Shown: one piece after another, positions 8,653-17,630 of the stretch
How positions within the stretch are numbered: the stretch's first letter is position 1
How the letters are laid out: each line of letters begins with the position of its first letter
DNA from: Allosalinactinospora lopnorensis
Lineage (GTDB): Bacteria > Actinomycetota > Actinomycetes > Streptosporangiales > Streptosporangiaceae
DNA: 64,000 nucleotides
Reading direction: 5' to 3'
Assembly (NCBI RefSeq): GCF_000981225.1
Contig: NZ_LAJC01000007.1
Coordinates: 1 to 64,000 of the forward strand
The notes under the pieces: generated by a model
Database searches by the model: none
What the model saw: the letters and a program-made list of their open reading frames with translations, nothing else
Told to the model about the DNA's origin: nothing
Translations under genes and position numbers: made by a program

Positions 8653-8944
8653 CACCGCACCGCCTTTGCGAACCATTCGGCGACTGTGGTGGGCCGGAAG
8701 TCCCGCGATCGGTAGTACGCAGCCCTGGACAGGTGCCGGTAGCCTACCGGCTCCCCCAGCACCTCCTAGGGAGTTTCCAGAGGGCGTGCTCCCCGCCTGA
8801 GGTGAACACGCCACGTCGCCGGCCAAGGGGCTGCGCCGACGAGGAAGGAAGGTGGTCGATGTCGAAGCAGACCACGGGCGTGCCCACGGACACGGTCTCC
8901 ATCGCAACCAGGCCGAAGGACTCACGCGGGGAGGGCGGGACCTC
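8652..8944 (-). pseudogene. C-terminal remnant of a group 1 glycosyltransferase
   Basis: Reading down the minus strand from about 8944, one frame gives [20 protein letters not shown] followed by [24 protein letters not shown] and [20 protein letters not shown], ending at a TGA that overlaps the exonuclease start. The [18 protein letters not shown] segment is the classic E-x7-E donor-sugar-binding motif of GT-B glycosyltransferases of family 4 type. The N-terminal two-thirds are missing, replaced by a fragment of a lysyl-tRNA synthetase in a different frame. Confidence 0.55.
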
Positions 8945-9117
8945 ACCTCGCCGGAGGGCACTATCCCATACTCCAAGGCCCGCAGGAAGTCCTCGTCGAG
9001 CTGTATCGCTTCGAGGTCGCCCCCAGCGGGGAGCAGGGACTGCTCGGTCAGGCGGCGGCGCCCACTCGACCGGGTCGACGAGCTCGTGATCAGGTGCGTC
9101 CCAGGGTCGATCGGATA
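8945..9117 (-). pseudogene. C-terminal fragment resembling class II lysyl-tRNA synthetase
   Basis: Minus-strand translation shows ELVDPVE in one frame and [10 protein letters not shown], then [18 protein letters not shown], in the next. This matches the C-terminal catalytic region of class II lysyl-tRNA synthetases (usually ELxDPxEQRRR and LDEDFLxALEYGMPPxGG). The fragment ends abruptly where motif 3 should follow, joining the glycosyltransferase remnant. It abuts a decayed CRISPR repeat at 9118. It is too short to be functional. Confidence 0.45.
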
Positions 9118-9207
9118 GGACTCACCCCCGCGTAGGCGGGGAGTAGGTCGTGTCACTTGGTCCAATTTAGAACCGAACTGACTCACCTCCGCATAGGCGG
9201 AGAGGTA
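9118..9207 (-). repeat. Vestigial pair of CRISPR repeats, 1.3 kb beyond array 1
   Basis: 9118-9146 matches the array 1 repeat except for its last three bases (tag instead of cac). 9179-9207 is a more degraded copy (actcacctccgcataggcgg). Their starts are 61 bp apart, the exact period of array 1, so the DNA between them is a fossil spacer. They lie on the trailer (oldest) side of array 1. Confidence 0.75.
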
Positions 9208-9626
9208 TGTCGATCGTGTTAGGCGACCTTAAGTGTATGGCGCTCTTCTCGGCCTGTGTTGCTGTTGTAGTCCACTCTGCTGAGAGCGCAGTCCCGTCCG
9301 GACAGGGGTAGCAGCTTCGAGTGTGGGCTCCCTATACCAGACACTCCGCCGAAGGTTGAGTATTCCATCTAGAAAGACGTGGCCGGAAGCGGCCTCAGAG
9401 CGAAAACCAGCGCTGACCTGGATTAACGACGGCGTTAAGCCTGAGCTCTCCCAAGAGAAGCCTTTAGAATCGAACGTTATGCGCGAGATCTGGATTGAGA
9501 GCGCCCGGCCAGCGAACCGGGGTATGGCATGTGCTGGTTCCAGAGGAAAGCGCAGGAGGGCAAGGTCCCTTCGACCGCCTAGCTGGAACCCTGGTTTGCG
9601 CCGTGGTGTGGGCAGGGGACGAGCGA
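9208..9626. other. No gene recognised
   Basis: About 420 bp between the vestigial CRISPR repeats and the HTH remnant. Open frames exist on both strands, but none has a convincing start, ribosome binding site or recognisable protein. Base composition is slightly less GC-rich than its surroundings. Confidence 0.5.
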
Positions 9627-9905
9627 GTGAGCGCGTTGGTGCCGGCGTGGGGCAGGACGGGTCCACGAACGTCGGTAGCAGCCGAAGTCGCCACCGCTAG
9701 ATGGAGAGAAGGCGAGGTCAAGCTCAAGCAAGGACGCGAAAAAAGCCATCCGCCAGGCACACGCCGATGACTGGACACAGACCGAGATCGCGAAGGCAAC
9801 CGACCTGACCCGAGAAAACAGTGCGTCTCGGCCCCACCCCGGAGGCCGCTGAAGCGGTTCGGAAGGCTCAACACCGCAACACGAAGAATTATAGGAGCCC
9901 AGCGA
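9627..9905 (+). pseudogene. Small helix-turn-helix protein, broken by frame jumps
   Basis: A GTG at 9627 (AGGGGACGA upstream) opens a frame giving VAAEVATARWREGEVKLKQG. The next frame gives AIRQAHADDWTQTEIAKATD, and a third gives REKTVRLGPTPEAAEAVRKA. Joined, these resemble a short actinobacterial coiled-helix plus HTH protein (W/M-T-x-x-E-I-A-x-x-T-G-L-x-R-E). The jumps sit in A runs near 9740 and 9807, each needing removal of one A, unlike the C-run losses seen elsewhere. The start of the next gene follows immediately. Confidence 0.4.
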
Positions 9906-10316
9906 ATGACTCACCTGCGCCTCGATGGCGTGGAGACTTACGCGCAACTGCGCGCCATCGTGGCCGACCGCGGCGGCTACGGCGTCACCGAAATGGTGCA
10001 TCTGCGTGACCTGACCGGGAAGCAGCGCCTCAAGAGGCTCGTGTGCGAGAAAATTGCGGATTCGCTCTACAAGCATGGCATTGGGCACGTACCTGCCGAC
10101 CTTCCAAGGTACCAGGATGCCGAGGTCCGGCTTTACCTGCGCGAGACCCTGATCGGAGGGATGATCGATGCGGTCCTGTTCCCGGACGAAGAGGGCGACG
10201 AGGTGCTAATCCATGCTGCGGCGGCTGAGAAAGCGGCGTGGGATGCACGGGAGAGGTTGCGCAAGATCAAAGAGATCGTCGACGCCGACGGGGAGGCCCG
10301 GGCTGAGCGCGGGTGA
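9906..10316 (+). CDS. Conserved-looking protein of unknown function
   Basis: 136 residues from the ATG at 9906. I do not recognise the family. The protein is rich in charged helices, with YAQLRAIVADRGGYGVTEMV at the N-terminus, KQRLKRLVCEKIADSLYKHG in the middle and a long charged C-terminal helix (AAEKAAWDARERLRKIKEIV). Codon use and third-position GC are normal for the window, which supports a real gene. It lies directly after the broken HTH gene and just before a DUF6221-like remnant, all on the plus strand. Pairing of a small HTH protein with this unknown protein is suggestive of a mobile-element or plasmid-maintenance origin, but that is inference. Confidence 0.55.
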   Translation: MTHLRLDGVETYAQLRAIVADRGGYGVTEMVHLRDLTGKQRLKRLVCEKIADSLYKHGIGHVPADLPRYQDAEVRLYLRETLIGGMIDAVLFPDEEGDEVLIHAAAAEKAAWDARERLRKIKEIVDADGEARAERG

Positions 10317-10320
10317 GATC

Positions 10321-10521
10321 GTGGAGTTTCTAAGAGCGCGGCTGGACGAGGATGAGCAGGTGGCAGCCGAGAGCCTGGACGTGAACGTACTCGTCGACAG
10401 GGTAGGCGGAACCGAGCCGCCCCGATGGGCCCAGGCTGGCGTCGGACTCACCCCGCGTGGACGGGGCACTCAGGTCGTAGGCGACATCGAGGTCGTAGCC
10501 GTTGGACTCACCCCCGCGTAG
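10321..10521 (+). pseudogene. DUF6221-like N-terminal fragment truncated at the CRISPR array
   Basis: From a GTG at 10321 the frame reads VEFLRARLDEDEQVAAESLD, resembling the N-terminus of small actinobacterial proteins (VxFLRARLDEDE, DUF6221 type). It then runs into the oldest, degenerate repeat of array 1 at about 10444 and stops at 10521 inside the array. The array side therefore seems to have cut off its 3' end. Identification rests on a short motif only. Confidence 0.35.
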
Positions 10522-12976
10522 GCGGGGAGCACCGCACGGCCGACCACGTTGTCGGAATGAGTGGTGGACTCACCCCCGCGTAGGCGGGGAGCACGGCTAC
10601 CTCAAGAAGGACGACGACGGATCGGACTCACCCCCGCGTAGGCGGGGAGCACCTCGGCGCCCTGCGCGATGGCCGCGAGATCCGGGACTCACCCCCGCGT
10701 AGGCGGGGAGCACTCGCCTGCACTTCGGGCACGCCCGATGAAGTTGTGACTCACCCCCGCGTAGGCGGGGAGCACGGATACTTCGCCTTATAAGCGAGAG
10801 GTCGCGGGGACTCACCCCCGCGTAGGCGGAGAGCACACCTCCGGCGGGGTGAGCTCGTAGGAGTAGGAGGACTCACCCCCGCGTAGGCGGGGAGCACGGC
10901 ACGCGCCGGTACCCGCTTACCCCAGCCGTGGACTCACCCCCGCGTAGGCGGGGAGCACCGGACAGATCGCCGGGTACGCCGTCGCCGCGGGGGACTCACC
11001 CCCGCGTAGGCGGGGAGCACGGTCCTGGGCGGGGTGGCCCAGGGCCCCTTTCTGACTCACCCCCGCGTAGGCGGGGAGCACGAGGCGAATGCCACCGTCC
11101 AGGAGATGGTGGCGGACTCACCCCCGCGTAGGCGGGGAGCACCTCGAACGCTTCGGAGATAGCGATGTCGAGGCGGACTCACCCCCGCGTAGGCGGGGAG
11201 CACTCGTAGGTCGCCGCCTTCAACACCTCGGCGAGGGACTCACCCCCGCGTAGGCGGGGAGCACGGCCCGGACGCCTGCAGCGAGATCCACACGTCGGAC
11301 TCACCCCCGCGTAGGCGGGGAGCACCGGATCTCCAGCGGCAGCTCCAGCACGTCCACGGACTCACCCCCGCGTAGGCGGGGAGCACGCCGAGCGGGAAGG
11401 GGTCTCAAAGGGGGGTCCGGACTCACCCCCGCGTAGGCGGGGAGCACCCGCACCATCTACCGGATGATCGCCGCCGGTGAAGACTCACCCCCGCGTAGGC
11501 GGGGAGCACCACCCTCGCCGTCACCGCGGTGTCGGGGGATTGGGACTCACCCCCGCGTAGGCGGGGAGCACATGCCGTTGTCGCCGGCCACGTCCTCAAT
11601 GACGGACTCACCCCCGCGTAGGCGGGGAGCACAGGTACGCGCGTTCTCGCTGCGCCGGTAGGAGGGACTCACCCCCGCGTAGGCGGGGAGCACCCCGGGA
11701 GGTCCCCACCGGCGAGACGTATATCGGACTCACCCCCGCGTAGGCGGGGAGCACAGGGATTGCAGCGAGATCGGGTAGGTGCGCGCGGACTCACCCCCGC
11801 GTAGGCGGGGAGCACCGCGGCACCGAGTACCCCAACGGCACGATCGTGGACTCACCCCCGCGTAGGCGGGGAGCACTTTGGCCAGGTCAGCGAAGTACTC
11901 ACCATCGAAGGACTCACCCCCGCGTAGGCGGGGAGCACGACTGCTTGACGAACACCCGGCAGTTCAGCGTGGACTCACCCCCGCGTAGGCGGGGAGCACC
12001 GCCCGATCCCGGGCACCCGGTCAGCGACCTTGGACTCACCCCCGCGTAGGCGGGGAGCACATGGTCGCCCCTATAGCGGCACCTCCAGTGAAGGACTCAC
12101 CCCCGCGTAGGCGGGGAGCACTCCTCTTGACCGTCACACGATGGCTCGCCCATGGACTCACCCCCGCGTAGGCGGGGAGCACAGTGAACTGGATCCCATG
12201 GATTACGACCATTTGGACTCACCCCCGCGTAGGCGGGGAGCACCTTCCAGGAACTCCACGATGGTCATGAGGCCAGGACTCACCCCCGCGTAGGCGGGGA
12301 GCACTGCGCCCGGTGGGCGCCCTGGTGGTGCCGCTGGGACTCACCCCCGCGTAGGCGGGGAGCACCCGCACCACGACCTGCAGCGGCTGCGCGAGATGGA
12401 CTCACCCCCGCGTAGGCGGGGAGCACGAGTCCGGTGGTGCGTGGCCGTGGTCGCAGGCGGACTCACCCCCGCGTAGGCGGGGAGCACGATGGATTCCCCA
12501 GCGGGCCCTTCCGGTCCACGGACTCACCCCCGCGTAGGCGGGGAGCACGTGTTCACTGTCGCCCCGAGCCGGCCCATGACCGACTCACCCCCGCGTAGGC
12601 GGGGAGCACTGGCCTTTACGCCACTTCAAGGCGGTCACGGGGGACTCACCCCCGCGTAGGCGGGGAGCACCCTGCTGGCCGGTGAGGTGCAGCCGAGCAG
12701 CGGAGACTCACCCCCGCGTAGGCGGGGAGCACATACCACCACCCTTTGAGGAACCCCCGGTTGGGGACTCACCCCCGCGTAGGCGGGGAGCACGAAGGAG
12801 GCGTGCGGCCACTCCTCGCCTTTTCGGACTCACCCCCGCGTAGGCGGGGAGCACCCCACGACGTCGGCGCTTCGCAAAAGGGGTGCGGACTCACCCCCGC
12901 GTAGGCGGGGAGCACGTTTGGTTCCACTCCGGGGCGGCGATTTCCTTGGACTCACCCCCGCGTAGGCGGGGAGCAC
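10444..12976 (-). CRISPR. CRISPR array 1, type I-E, 41 good repeats plus one degenerate
   Basis: On the minus strand the 29-base repeat starts GTGCTCCCCGCCTACGCGG and ends GGGTGAGTCC; it forms a CCCCGC/GCGGGG stem with a CTAC loop. Good repeats lie at regular 61 bp steps from 10505 to 12949 (core starts), with spacers of about 32 bases. A few steps are 58 or 62 bp because of indels or an altered first base. A degenerate repeat sits at 10444 and a point-mutated one at 10809, both on the left. Decay at the left marks the trailer, so transcription is from right to left, reading away from cas2. I found no spacer matching elsewhere in the window by eye, but did not check exhaustively. Confidence 0.98.
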
Positions 12977-13011
12977 CCTTCGCGATCAGCGCCAATGCGG
13001 CACGTTATAGA
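12977..13011 (-). promoter_or_regulatory. CRISPR array 1 leader, overlapping the cas2 stop
   Basis: The 35 bases before the first repeat match the 35 bases before array 2 at 21 positions without gaps; shared blocks are TCnATAAC, GCC and the final AAGG. The ATAA of this leader includes the cas2 stop codon, leaving only 28 non-coding bases between cas2 and the array. The array promoter must lie within cas2 or the array is read through from the cas operon. Confidence 0.65.
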
Positions 13012-13325
13012 TTTTTGACCTCTTCTAGTGTCTCCTTCGGCCAGCCGATCAACGTCAGACCATCGATCGTCCGGGGAGTGCGGCTGCCCTCGCCGTACGT
13101 CAGTACGCGGTAGCCCTGCTCGGTGTCGGCGCCATGCACCATGACCGCCCAGCCCTCCTGAGCGTCGATGGCTTCTCGCAGGCCCGCCCACAGGTGCTCG
13201 CGCACCCTTCTGGTCAGGGTGCCCACATAAACTCCGGGCGCCGGCTCCAGCATCCAGCGGGTCAACGCGCCGCGCGTGCCATCGGCGATCGCGGTCGTGG
13301 AGATGACACAGAATCCGCCAGCCAT
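13005..13325 (-). CDS. cas2e: CRISPR-associated endoribonuclease-like Cas2, type I-E
   Basis: 106 residues, the usual size of Cas2e. Its ferredoxin-like fold is recognisable from FCVISTTAIADGTRGALTRW, followed by PGVYVGTLTRRVREHLWAGL. In type I-E, Cas2 is the structural core of the Cas1-Cas2 integrase that inserts new spacers at the leader end of the array. The ATG overlaps the cas1 stop (TAATG), and its own stop codon lies inside the conserved leader block of array 1. It is the last gene of the eight-gene cas operon. Confidence 0.95.
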   Translation of the reverse strand: MAGGFCVISTTAIADGTRGALTRWMLEPAPGVYVGTLTRRVREHLWAGLREAIDAQEGWAVMVHGADTEQGYRVLTYGEGSRTPRTIDGLTLIGWPKETLEEVKNL

Positions 13326-14281
13326 TACCGGTCTGCCTCCGTGGCGTAGTTGACGCCCGATGGCAGTTCCCCGTCGGGATCCCAGAGGTTGATCACGTCT
13401 GGGGGGCCTGGACTATCCGAGCTGGGCAGATCCAGCACCTGGTAGATATCGGAGACCATTCGCGGGATCAGGCGCAGCAGCCGGAATTCCTCACGCAGGC
13501 TCAGACGTGCCGCGCGTTCAGGGTCGGTGCTCTTGTGCAGTGAGAATGCTAGGGGAACCGTCGTCTCAGCCTTGTACAGGTCGGCGATGTCGAGAGCGAA
13601 TGCCCGCTGCTGGCCATGGTGGAGTATGCCCAGCGCGGGCGAGGCCCCCAGGCTGAGGATCACTGAGGTGGCGATCCCGTACAGTGCCTGATTTCCCGAG
13701 GTCAGCGCCTTGTTCACGGGGTCCTGTGCGTCGAAGTCCGCCGGGTCGTAGCTTCGTTTGAAGCGTGGGATTCGGTGCTGCTGCGCCAGCGTCCGGTACA
13801 GCACCTTCATTCGGCGTCCTTCCAGGCCCCGGAGCTTGTCCAAGGTCAACCCCTCGGGCAGTGGTTCGGAGAAGCGCATGGTGAACAGCCGCTTGGCGGC
13901 GGCCAGGCGGCGTTCGGTGTCGGATACCACTTCCACTTGGCGGTCCAGTAAGCGGGTGCTGGTGCTGTCGTTGAGGAAGGCCGAATAGCAGCGCACTCCG
14001 CCGTCGCCGACGTGGACGATGACCGCGCCGTCGCTGGTGAGCCTTTTTACCGCTGCGTGTGTGGTGCTGGTGCCCGGGCCCAGGAGTACGCAACCGATGC
14101 CAGCGGTGGGTAGGTAGACACGTTCCTCTTCGCCGTCGTCGAATTCCACCAGTGCGCAGACACCGTTACGGTCTGCTTTGATCTGCACCGTGTCCAGGTA
14201 GAGAAAACCGAGGCGGTCGGCCACCCGGGGTAGGGCTACGGCGGTCGGCGCGCCCAGGGTTTTGGGGAGGCGGCGGGCCAT
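13325..14281 (-). CDS. cas1e: CRISPR-associated integrase Cas1, type I-E
   Basis: 318 residues. Cas1 is the metal-dependent integrase that, with Cas2, captures spacers and joins them to the first repeat. The three metal ligands are visible: Glu in LEGRRMKVLY (about residue 166), His in GILHHGQQ and Asp in ALDIADLYK. The N-terminal beta-sandwich (YLDTVQIKADRNG) and the type I-E C-terminal extension are present. Length and motifs are complete, so spacer acquisition looks intact. There are 3 bp between the cas6e stop and this start. Confidence 0.97.
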   Translation of the reverse strand: MARRLPKTLGAPTAVALPRVADRLGFLYLDTVQIKADRNGVCALVEFDDGEEERVYLPTAGIGCVLLGPGTSTTHAAVKRLTSDGAVIVHVGDGGVRCYSAFLNDSTSTRLLDRQVEVVSDTERRLAAAKRLFTMRFSEPLPEGLTLDKLRGLEGRRMKVLYRTLAQQHRIPRFKRSYDPADFDAQDPVNKALTSGNQALYGIATSVILSLGASPALGILHHGQQRAFALDIADLYKAETTVPLAFSLHKSTDPERAARLSLREEFRLLRLIPRMVSDIYQVLDLPSSDSPGPPDVINLWDPDGELPSGVNYATEADR

Positions 14282-14284
14282 GCC

Positions 14285-14926
14285 TCACCGCCGCGCGGGA
14301 ACGACGGAGAGCAGCCCGAGCCCGTAGGCACGCCCGCGGCCGATGCCTTCGACGATCGCGGATGTTAAGCGCTGCTGGTCGGTGACCTCGGCCACCCCGT
14401 CGAACTGGATGCCGTGGTTGAGCAGCCGGTCGTTGTCGCCGTGTCGGCGGACATCAGAGCCGAAGGCGTAGCGGCTGCTGTCCAGTGTTACCGGGGCCAA
14501 CCCCGCGTCATGGGCCTTGCGCCGCCACCAGTCGTTGGCCTGGTCGCCGTAGAGGGCTTTGCGTGTGCCTCGCTTTTTTGGGTTTTCGGGGTCGCGCACC
14601 GCTTTGGTGGGGTTGGCCGCGATCCGGTAGTACACGGGTGTTCCCTCGGTCAGGTGTTCGAACAATGGAAGCAGCGAGCGGCTACGCGCGCTGGGGAACG
14701 CCGAGAGGTCGGGGGCAATCTGTGATTGCACCAGCAACTGCAGTGCGCAGTCGTCGGGCTCGACCCGGTAGAGCGCACCGGCCTGGCGACGGGGTTGCGG
14801 GCCGAGCCCGTCAGGAAACATCCTCATCAGTTTTTTGTGCAGGGCTGAGGCGGTGTAGCGAAGGTGCTCGCTCTGGGGGCCGGTCAGCGTGGTGTGGGTG
14901 AGCCAGAGTTGGGCGGGCAGGGTCAA
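14285..14926 (-). CDS. cas6e: CRISPR pre-crRNA endoribonuclease Cas6e (CasE)
   Basis: 213 residues. Cas6e cleaves the array transcript within each repeat and stays bound to the 3' hairpin of the mature crRNA as part of Cascade. The likely catalytic histidine is in ALHKKLMRMFPD (about residue 30), the usual place in this family, and the C-terminal glycine-rich loop is GIGRGRAYGLGLLSVVP. The start is a TTG overlapping the cas5 stop as TTGA. It must process two repeat sequences that differ in three positions: two at the 5' end and one in the hairpin loop. Confidence 0.95.
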   Translation of the reverse strand: MTLPAQLWLTHTTLTGPQSEHLRYTASALHKKLMRMFPDGLGPQPRRQAGALYRVEPDDCALQLLVQSQIAPDLSAFPSARSRSLLPLFEHLTEGTPVYYRIAANPTKAVRDPENPKKRGTRKALYGDQANDWWRRKAHDAGLAPVTLDSSRYAFGSDVRRHGDNDRLLNHGIQFDGVAEVTDQQRLTSAIVEGIGRGRAYGLGLLSVVPARR

Positions 14927-15666
14927 CGCTCCTCCTCGATGGCTTTCGCGATCGTGGCGTAGCCGTGCATGCCGGTGCCCGCACTCCCCTTGGCGGGCGG
15001 GTCGATGGGCAGTTCTACGGCTCCTCGTGTCAAAAAGGCGCGGTTATGTGGACTGCGCGCCACGGGCACGTCGTTGATGCGAACGTCGGGGGCACCGCGT
15101 TCCTCGGGAGGGACGTCGTGAAGGGCGGTGATCTCCCACATGCCCACCTCGCGGGGTGAGAGGTATAGCGGCGTGGTTTGGGCCATCCGCAGCGGGGTGG
15201 AGGTGCCGGTGCCCAGCAGTATTGGCAGCGCTGGTGGGCAGCCACGCCGGCCGAGGTAGGGTGCCCAGCGCGGGACGCGCAGCGCCTGGGCTAGTTCGTC
15301 CACCAGGGGGGAGGGGCCAGCGAGGAAGGCGGTGAAGGCTGCGTCAGCCAGGTAGGCGCGACGGGTGATGACGGCGCTCTTGCGGCGTTTGCGTTCGGCG
15401 GTGACCATCTGTTCTTCAGAGGAGCGGCCTCCGCCCACGGTGTGGTAGTCGGTGAGCACCCGCCCTGGGCGGTCGCGGCGCACCAGCAGCTCCAGACTCG
15501 CCCACTGCTCGGGCAGCGGTTGGTGGCGCTCGATGCCGCGGGCCGCGGCGAGCAGCCCCAAGATGCCTGAGCGCGTGGGGTAGGGGTAGGTGTCGCGCTC
15601 ATCGAATGTGGAGCGGACCCCCCATGACTGCAAGGGGCCGGTCAGCAGTAGCGCCAGGGTCGTCAC
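14923..15666 (-). CDS. cas5e: Cascade subunit Cas5e (CasD)
   Basis: 247 residues from a GTG at 15666 that overlaps the cas7 stop as GTGA; an upstream extension of the frame is arginine-rich noise. Cas5e holds the 5' handle of the crRNA in Cascade. The N-terminal LALLLTGPLQSWGVRSTFDE matches the family signature (L-x-GPxQSWG), and RDTYPYPTRSGILGLLAAARG and the C-terminal glycine-rich end follow as expected. The 5' handle contacts the repeat bases at the end that is the same in both arrays (GTGAGTCC). Confidence 0.95.
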   Translation of the reverse strand: MTTLALLLTGPLQSWGVRSTFDERDTYPYPTRSGILGLLAAARGIERHQPLPEQWASLELLVRRDRPGRVLTDYHTVGGGRSSEEQMVTAERKRRKSAVITRRAYLADAAFTAFLAGPSPLVDELAQALRVPRWAPYLGRRGCPPALPILLGTGTSTPLRMAQTTPLYLSPREVGMWEITALHDVPPEERGAPDVRINDVPVARSPHNRAFLTRGAVELPIDPPAKGSAGTGMHGYATIAKAIEEER

Positions 15667-16937
15667 TGGTAAGCCCCCGCCACGGTGTGCTCGGTGACGG
15701 CGGCGGCGAGGTCGGGAAGCGGCAACCGGTCGCCAAAGCCTGCTGCGTCCTTGTCTACTCCTTGAGCGATCTGGTCGGCGCTGATGGTGGCGGCGTGGGC
15801 GTGCCACACGCGCCCGGTGGGGCCGAAGAAGTTCTCTACCTCGGTGACGTGCTGGCCCAGTGCCTTCAGGCTGGCCGGCAGGTGGCCCCCGACCCCTGGT
15901 TGTACCGCGCCCTCGAAGGCCGCTGCCAGGCTGACCGGGTGATCGGAGCGCATTGAGGCATACACCAGGGCCGGTGGGGTGTGCGGGGCGGTGGAGGTCC
16001 GCTTGCCCGAGGGAACCGCCAGCGCGAAAGCGCGTAGGAAGAGCCCGGCGAGCTCGGCTGCGGCCCGGATGCCGTCCGCATTTTGAGCCATGTATGCGGC
16101 GAGGTCGCCCAGGTCCAGGGTGGCGTAGCGGTAGAAGACCCCGCTGGCGTACTCGGCGGTGCCCAAATGGGCGCTGCCGCTGCTCTCCTTTCCGGTGAGC
16201 AGGTCATCCACCGCGGTGAAGTAGTCGACCTCGAACTTGGCCTCGTGGGTGGTGAAGGCGTGGGCGACTTGGGAGGCGCCGTCGATGCGGCCTTCGGGGA
16301 GGGCGGCGATCATCCGCCCGAACAGCGCCAGCCCGGCGCCGGTGCACTCTTTGAGGACTTTGAGCAGCTCCTTCTGCCACTTTTTGTCCTTACGGCCGTG
16401 GACGGTAGGCAGTTCCTCGCCTTCGGGGGCAGAGTCGGCGGCGCGCTGGTAGTCCTCGCGGTGGGCCTCGGCCAGGTCAGCCAGGCGGGGAATGTCGCTG
16501 TCGTTCAGGTAGAGCAGGACGTTGGTGAGCAGTTTGGAGGCTTCGTCCTCCTCTGCGGTGTGTTTCTTGCGGGGCTGCTTGCGCCCGCCGTCCTCTTCTG
16601 CCTCTGCCTCGGCCTCGTCGTCCTTGTCATCAAGCATGGTGAACAGGTCGCGGGCGGCGATCTGGGCGGTGCGCTCGGGCCAGCCGCGGTGTTGCAACTC
16701 CTCGGCGATCTGTTCGCCGTGCGCCCGGGACCTCGATCCGAAATCCCAGTCGGCGCCGTTGGTCAGCTCCTGCAGCTTCGTGCGTGTGGCGCGTTTGTAG
16801 CACTGGCTGGAGACCCGCATCCGGGTGGCCCCGCCATAGGAGAGTTCTTTGGGCGCGCCCATGTCGTCACGGTTGAGGTTGGCGAACGGGACGGCCTGGA
16901 CGATGTGCAGGTCGAGAAAGCGCGGCGTGGCAGGCAT
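15663..16937 (-). CDS. cas7e: Cascade backbone subunit Cas7e (CasC/Cse4)
   Basis: 424 residues. Cas7e polymerises along the crRNA to make the Cascade backbone. The N-terminal LDLHIVQAVPFANLNRDDMG and GGATRMRVSSQCYKRATR are highly characteristic of the family. The protein is longer than many homologues because of a low-complexity acidic-then-basic insert near residues 100-135 (DDEAEAEAEEDGG, then RKQPRKK). A clear AAGGA ribosome binding site precedes the ATG. A 45 bp gap separates it from cse2. Confidence 0.96.
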   Translation of the reverse strand: MPATPRFLDLHIVQAVPFANLNRDDMGAPKELSYGGATRMRVSSQCYKRATRTKLQELTNGADWDFGSRSRAHGEQIAEELQHRGWPERTAQIAARDLFTMLDDKDDEAEAEAEEDGGRKQPRKKHTAEEDEASKLLTNVLLYLNDSDIPRLADLAEAHREDYQRAADSAPEGEELPTVHGRKDKKWQKELLKVLKECTGAGLALFGRMIAALPEGRIDGASQVAHAFTTHEAKFEVDYFTAVDDLLTGKESSGSAHLGTAEYASGVFYRYATLDLGDLAAYMAQNADGIRAAAELAGLFLRAFALAVPSGKRTSTAPHTPPALVYASMRSDHPVSLAAAFEGAVQPGVGGHLPASLKALGQHVTEVENFFGPTGRVWHAHAATISADQIAQGVDKDAAGFGDRLPLPDLAAAVTEHTVAGAYQ

Positions 16938-16982
16938 ATCGGTCCTTCACTTCCTAGGTGGTGGGTGGGAGGGAGATCGGGC

Positions 16983-17630
16983 TCAAGCCCTGGTGCTGCG
17001 CCACGGTGGCCGGCGCAGGTAGGACTCCTGCCAGCGTCGGGCGACGGCGTCAGGGGCGCGCAGGCGGTGCTCGATGTCGATCGCCAGTTGCGACCATTCC
17101 GGCAGGGGGCTCTGCTGGCCGTGCAGGTAGGACAGGACCGTGAACAGGTGGCGGGGCAACCGGTCGCGGTCGCTTCGGCACAGCTGCAGCAGCCGCTTCT
17201 CCCGGGGCGTCATCTTGTCCGGGCTGCTACCGCCCGGTGTTTTGCCGTCCTTGCGGTCGGCTTCGGCCAGCGCCAAGCCCAGGTCCAGGCGGGGGCGGCG
17301 GGGGGTATCGGAGGCTTGCCTGCGGTGGCGTTCCCACCGCTCGGCCAGTGTCGTGGACTTAGGGAAGTGGGCCATCAGCCCCGCGGTCAGCAGCAGCGTC
17401 TCGCGGACCCTGCGCCAGTTGAGCAGGTCGGCGTAATCCGCGCCCTCGTTGTGGGCCCACCGCAGGATGTGCCGGTTGGCCGCCAGCGCCTGGTCGGGGC
17501 CCTTGCGCACGGCCGGGCGCAGGTCGGAGCGCACGCCGCCGTACTCCAGCAACGAAGCCATATGGTGAGTGAACGCCTTGAACATGGGTGTGCGCTGTTG
17601 CCAAAGCGAGGGGCCGGTTTCAGAGGTCAT
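16983..17630 (-). CDS. cse2: Cascade small subunit Cse2 (CasB)
   Basis: 215 residues, basic and helical. Cse2 forms the dimeric belly of type I-E Cascade and helps hold the target strand. Recognisable family features are YADLLNWRRVRETLLLTAGL, then ALAEADRKDG and RLLQLCRSDRDRLPRHLFTV. The ATG overlaps the end of cse1 by 11 bp, so the two large and small subunits are translationally coupled. Confidence 0.93.
   Translation of the reverse strand: MTSETGPSLWQQRTPMFKAFTHHMASLLEYGGVRSDLRPAVRKGPDQALAANRHILRWAHNEGADYADLLNWRRVRETLLLTAGLMAHFPKSTTLAERWERHRRQASDTPRRPRLDLGLALAEADRKDGKTPGGSSPDKMTPREKRLLQLCRSDRDRLPRHLFTVLSYLHGQQSPLPEWSQLAIDIEHRLRAPDAVARRWQESYLRRPPWRSTRA

Noticed and set aside
8918-8944. A stretch beginning ggactcacgcgggg that resembles the array 1 repeat
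   Set aside because: It codes for the conserved PPSPRES part of the glycosyltransferase remnant and lacks the repeat's symmetric stem and the 61 bp spacing.
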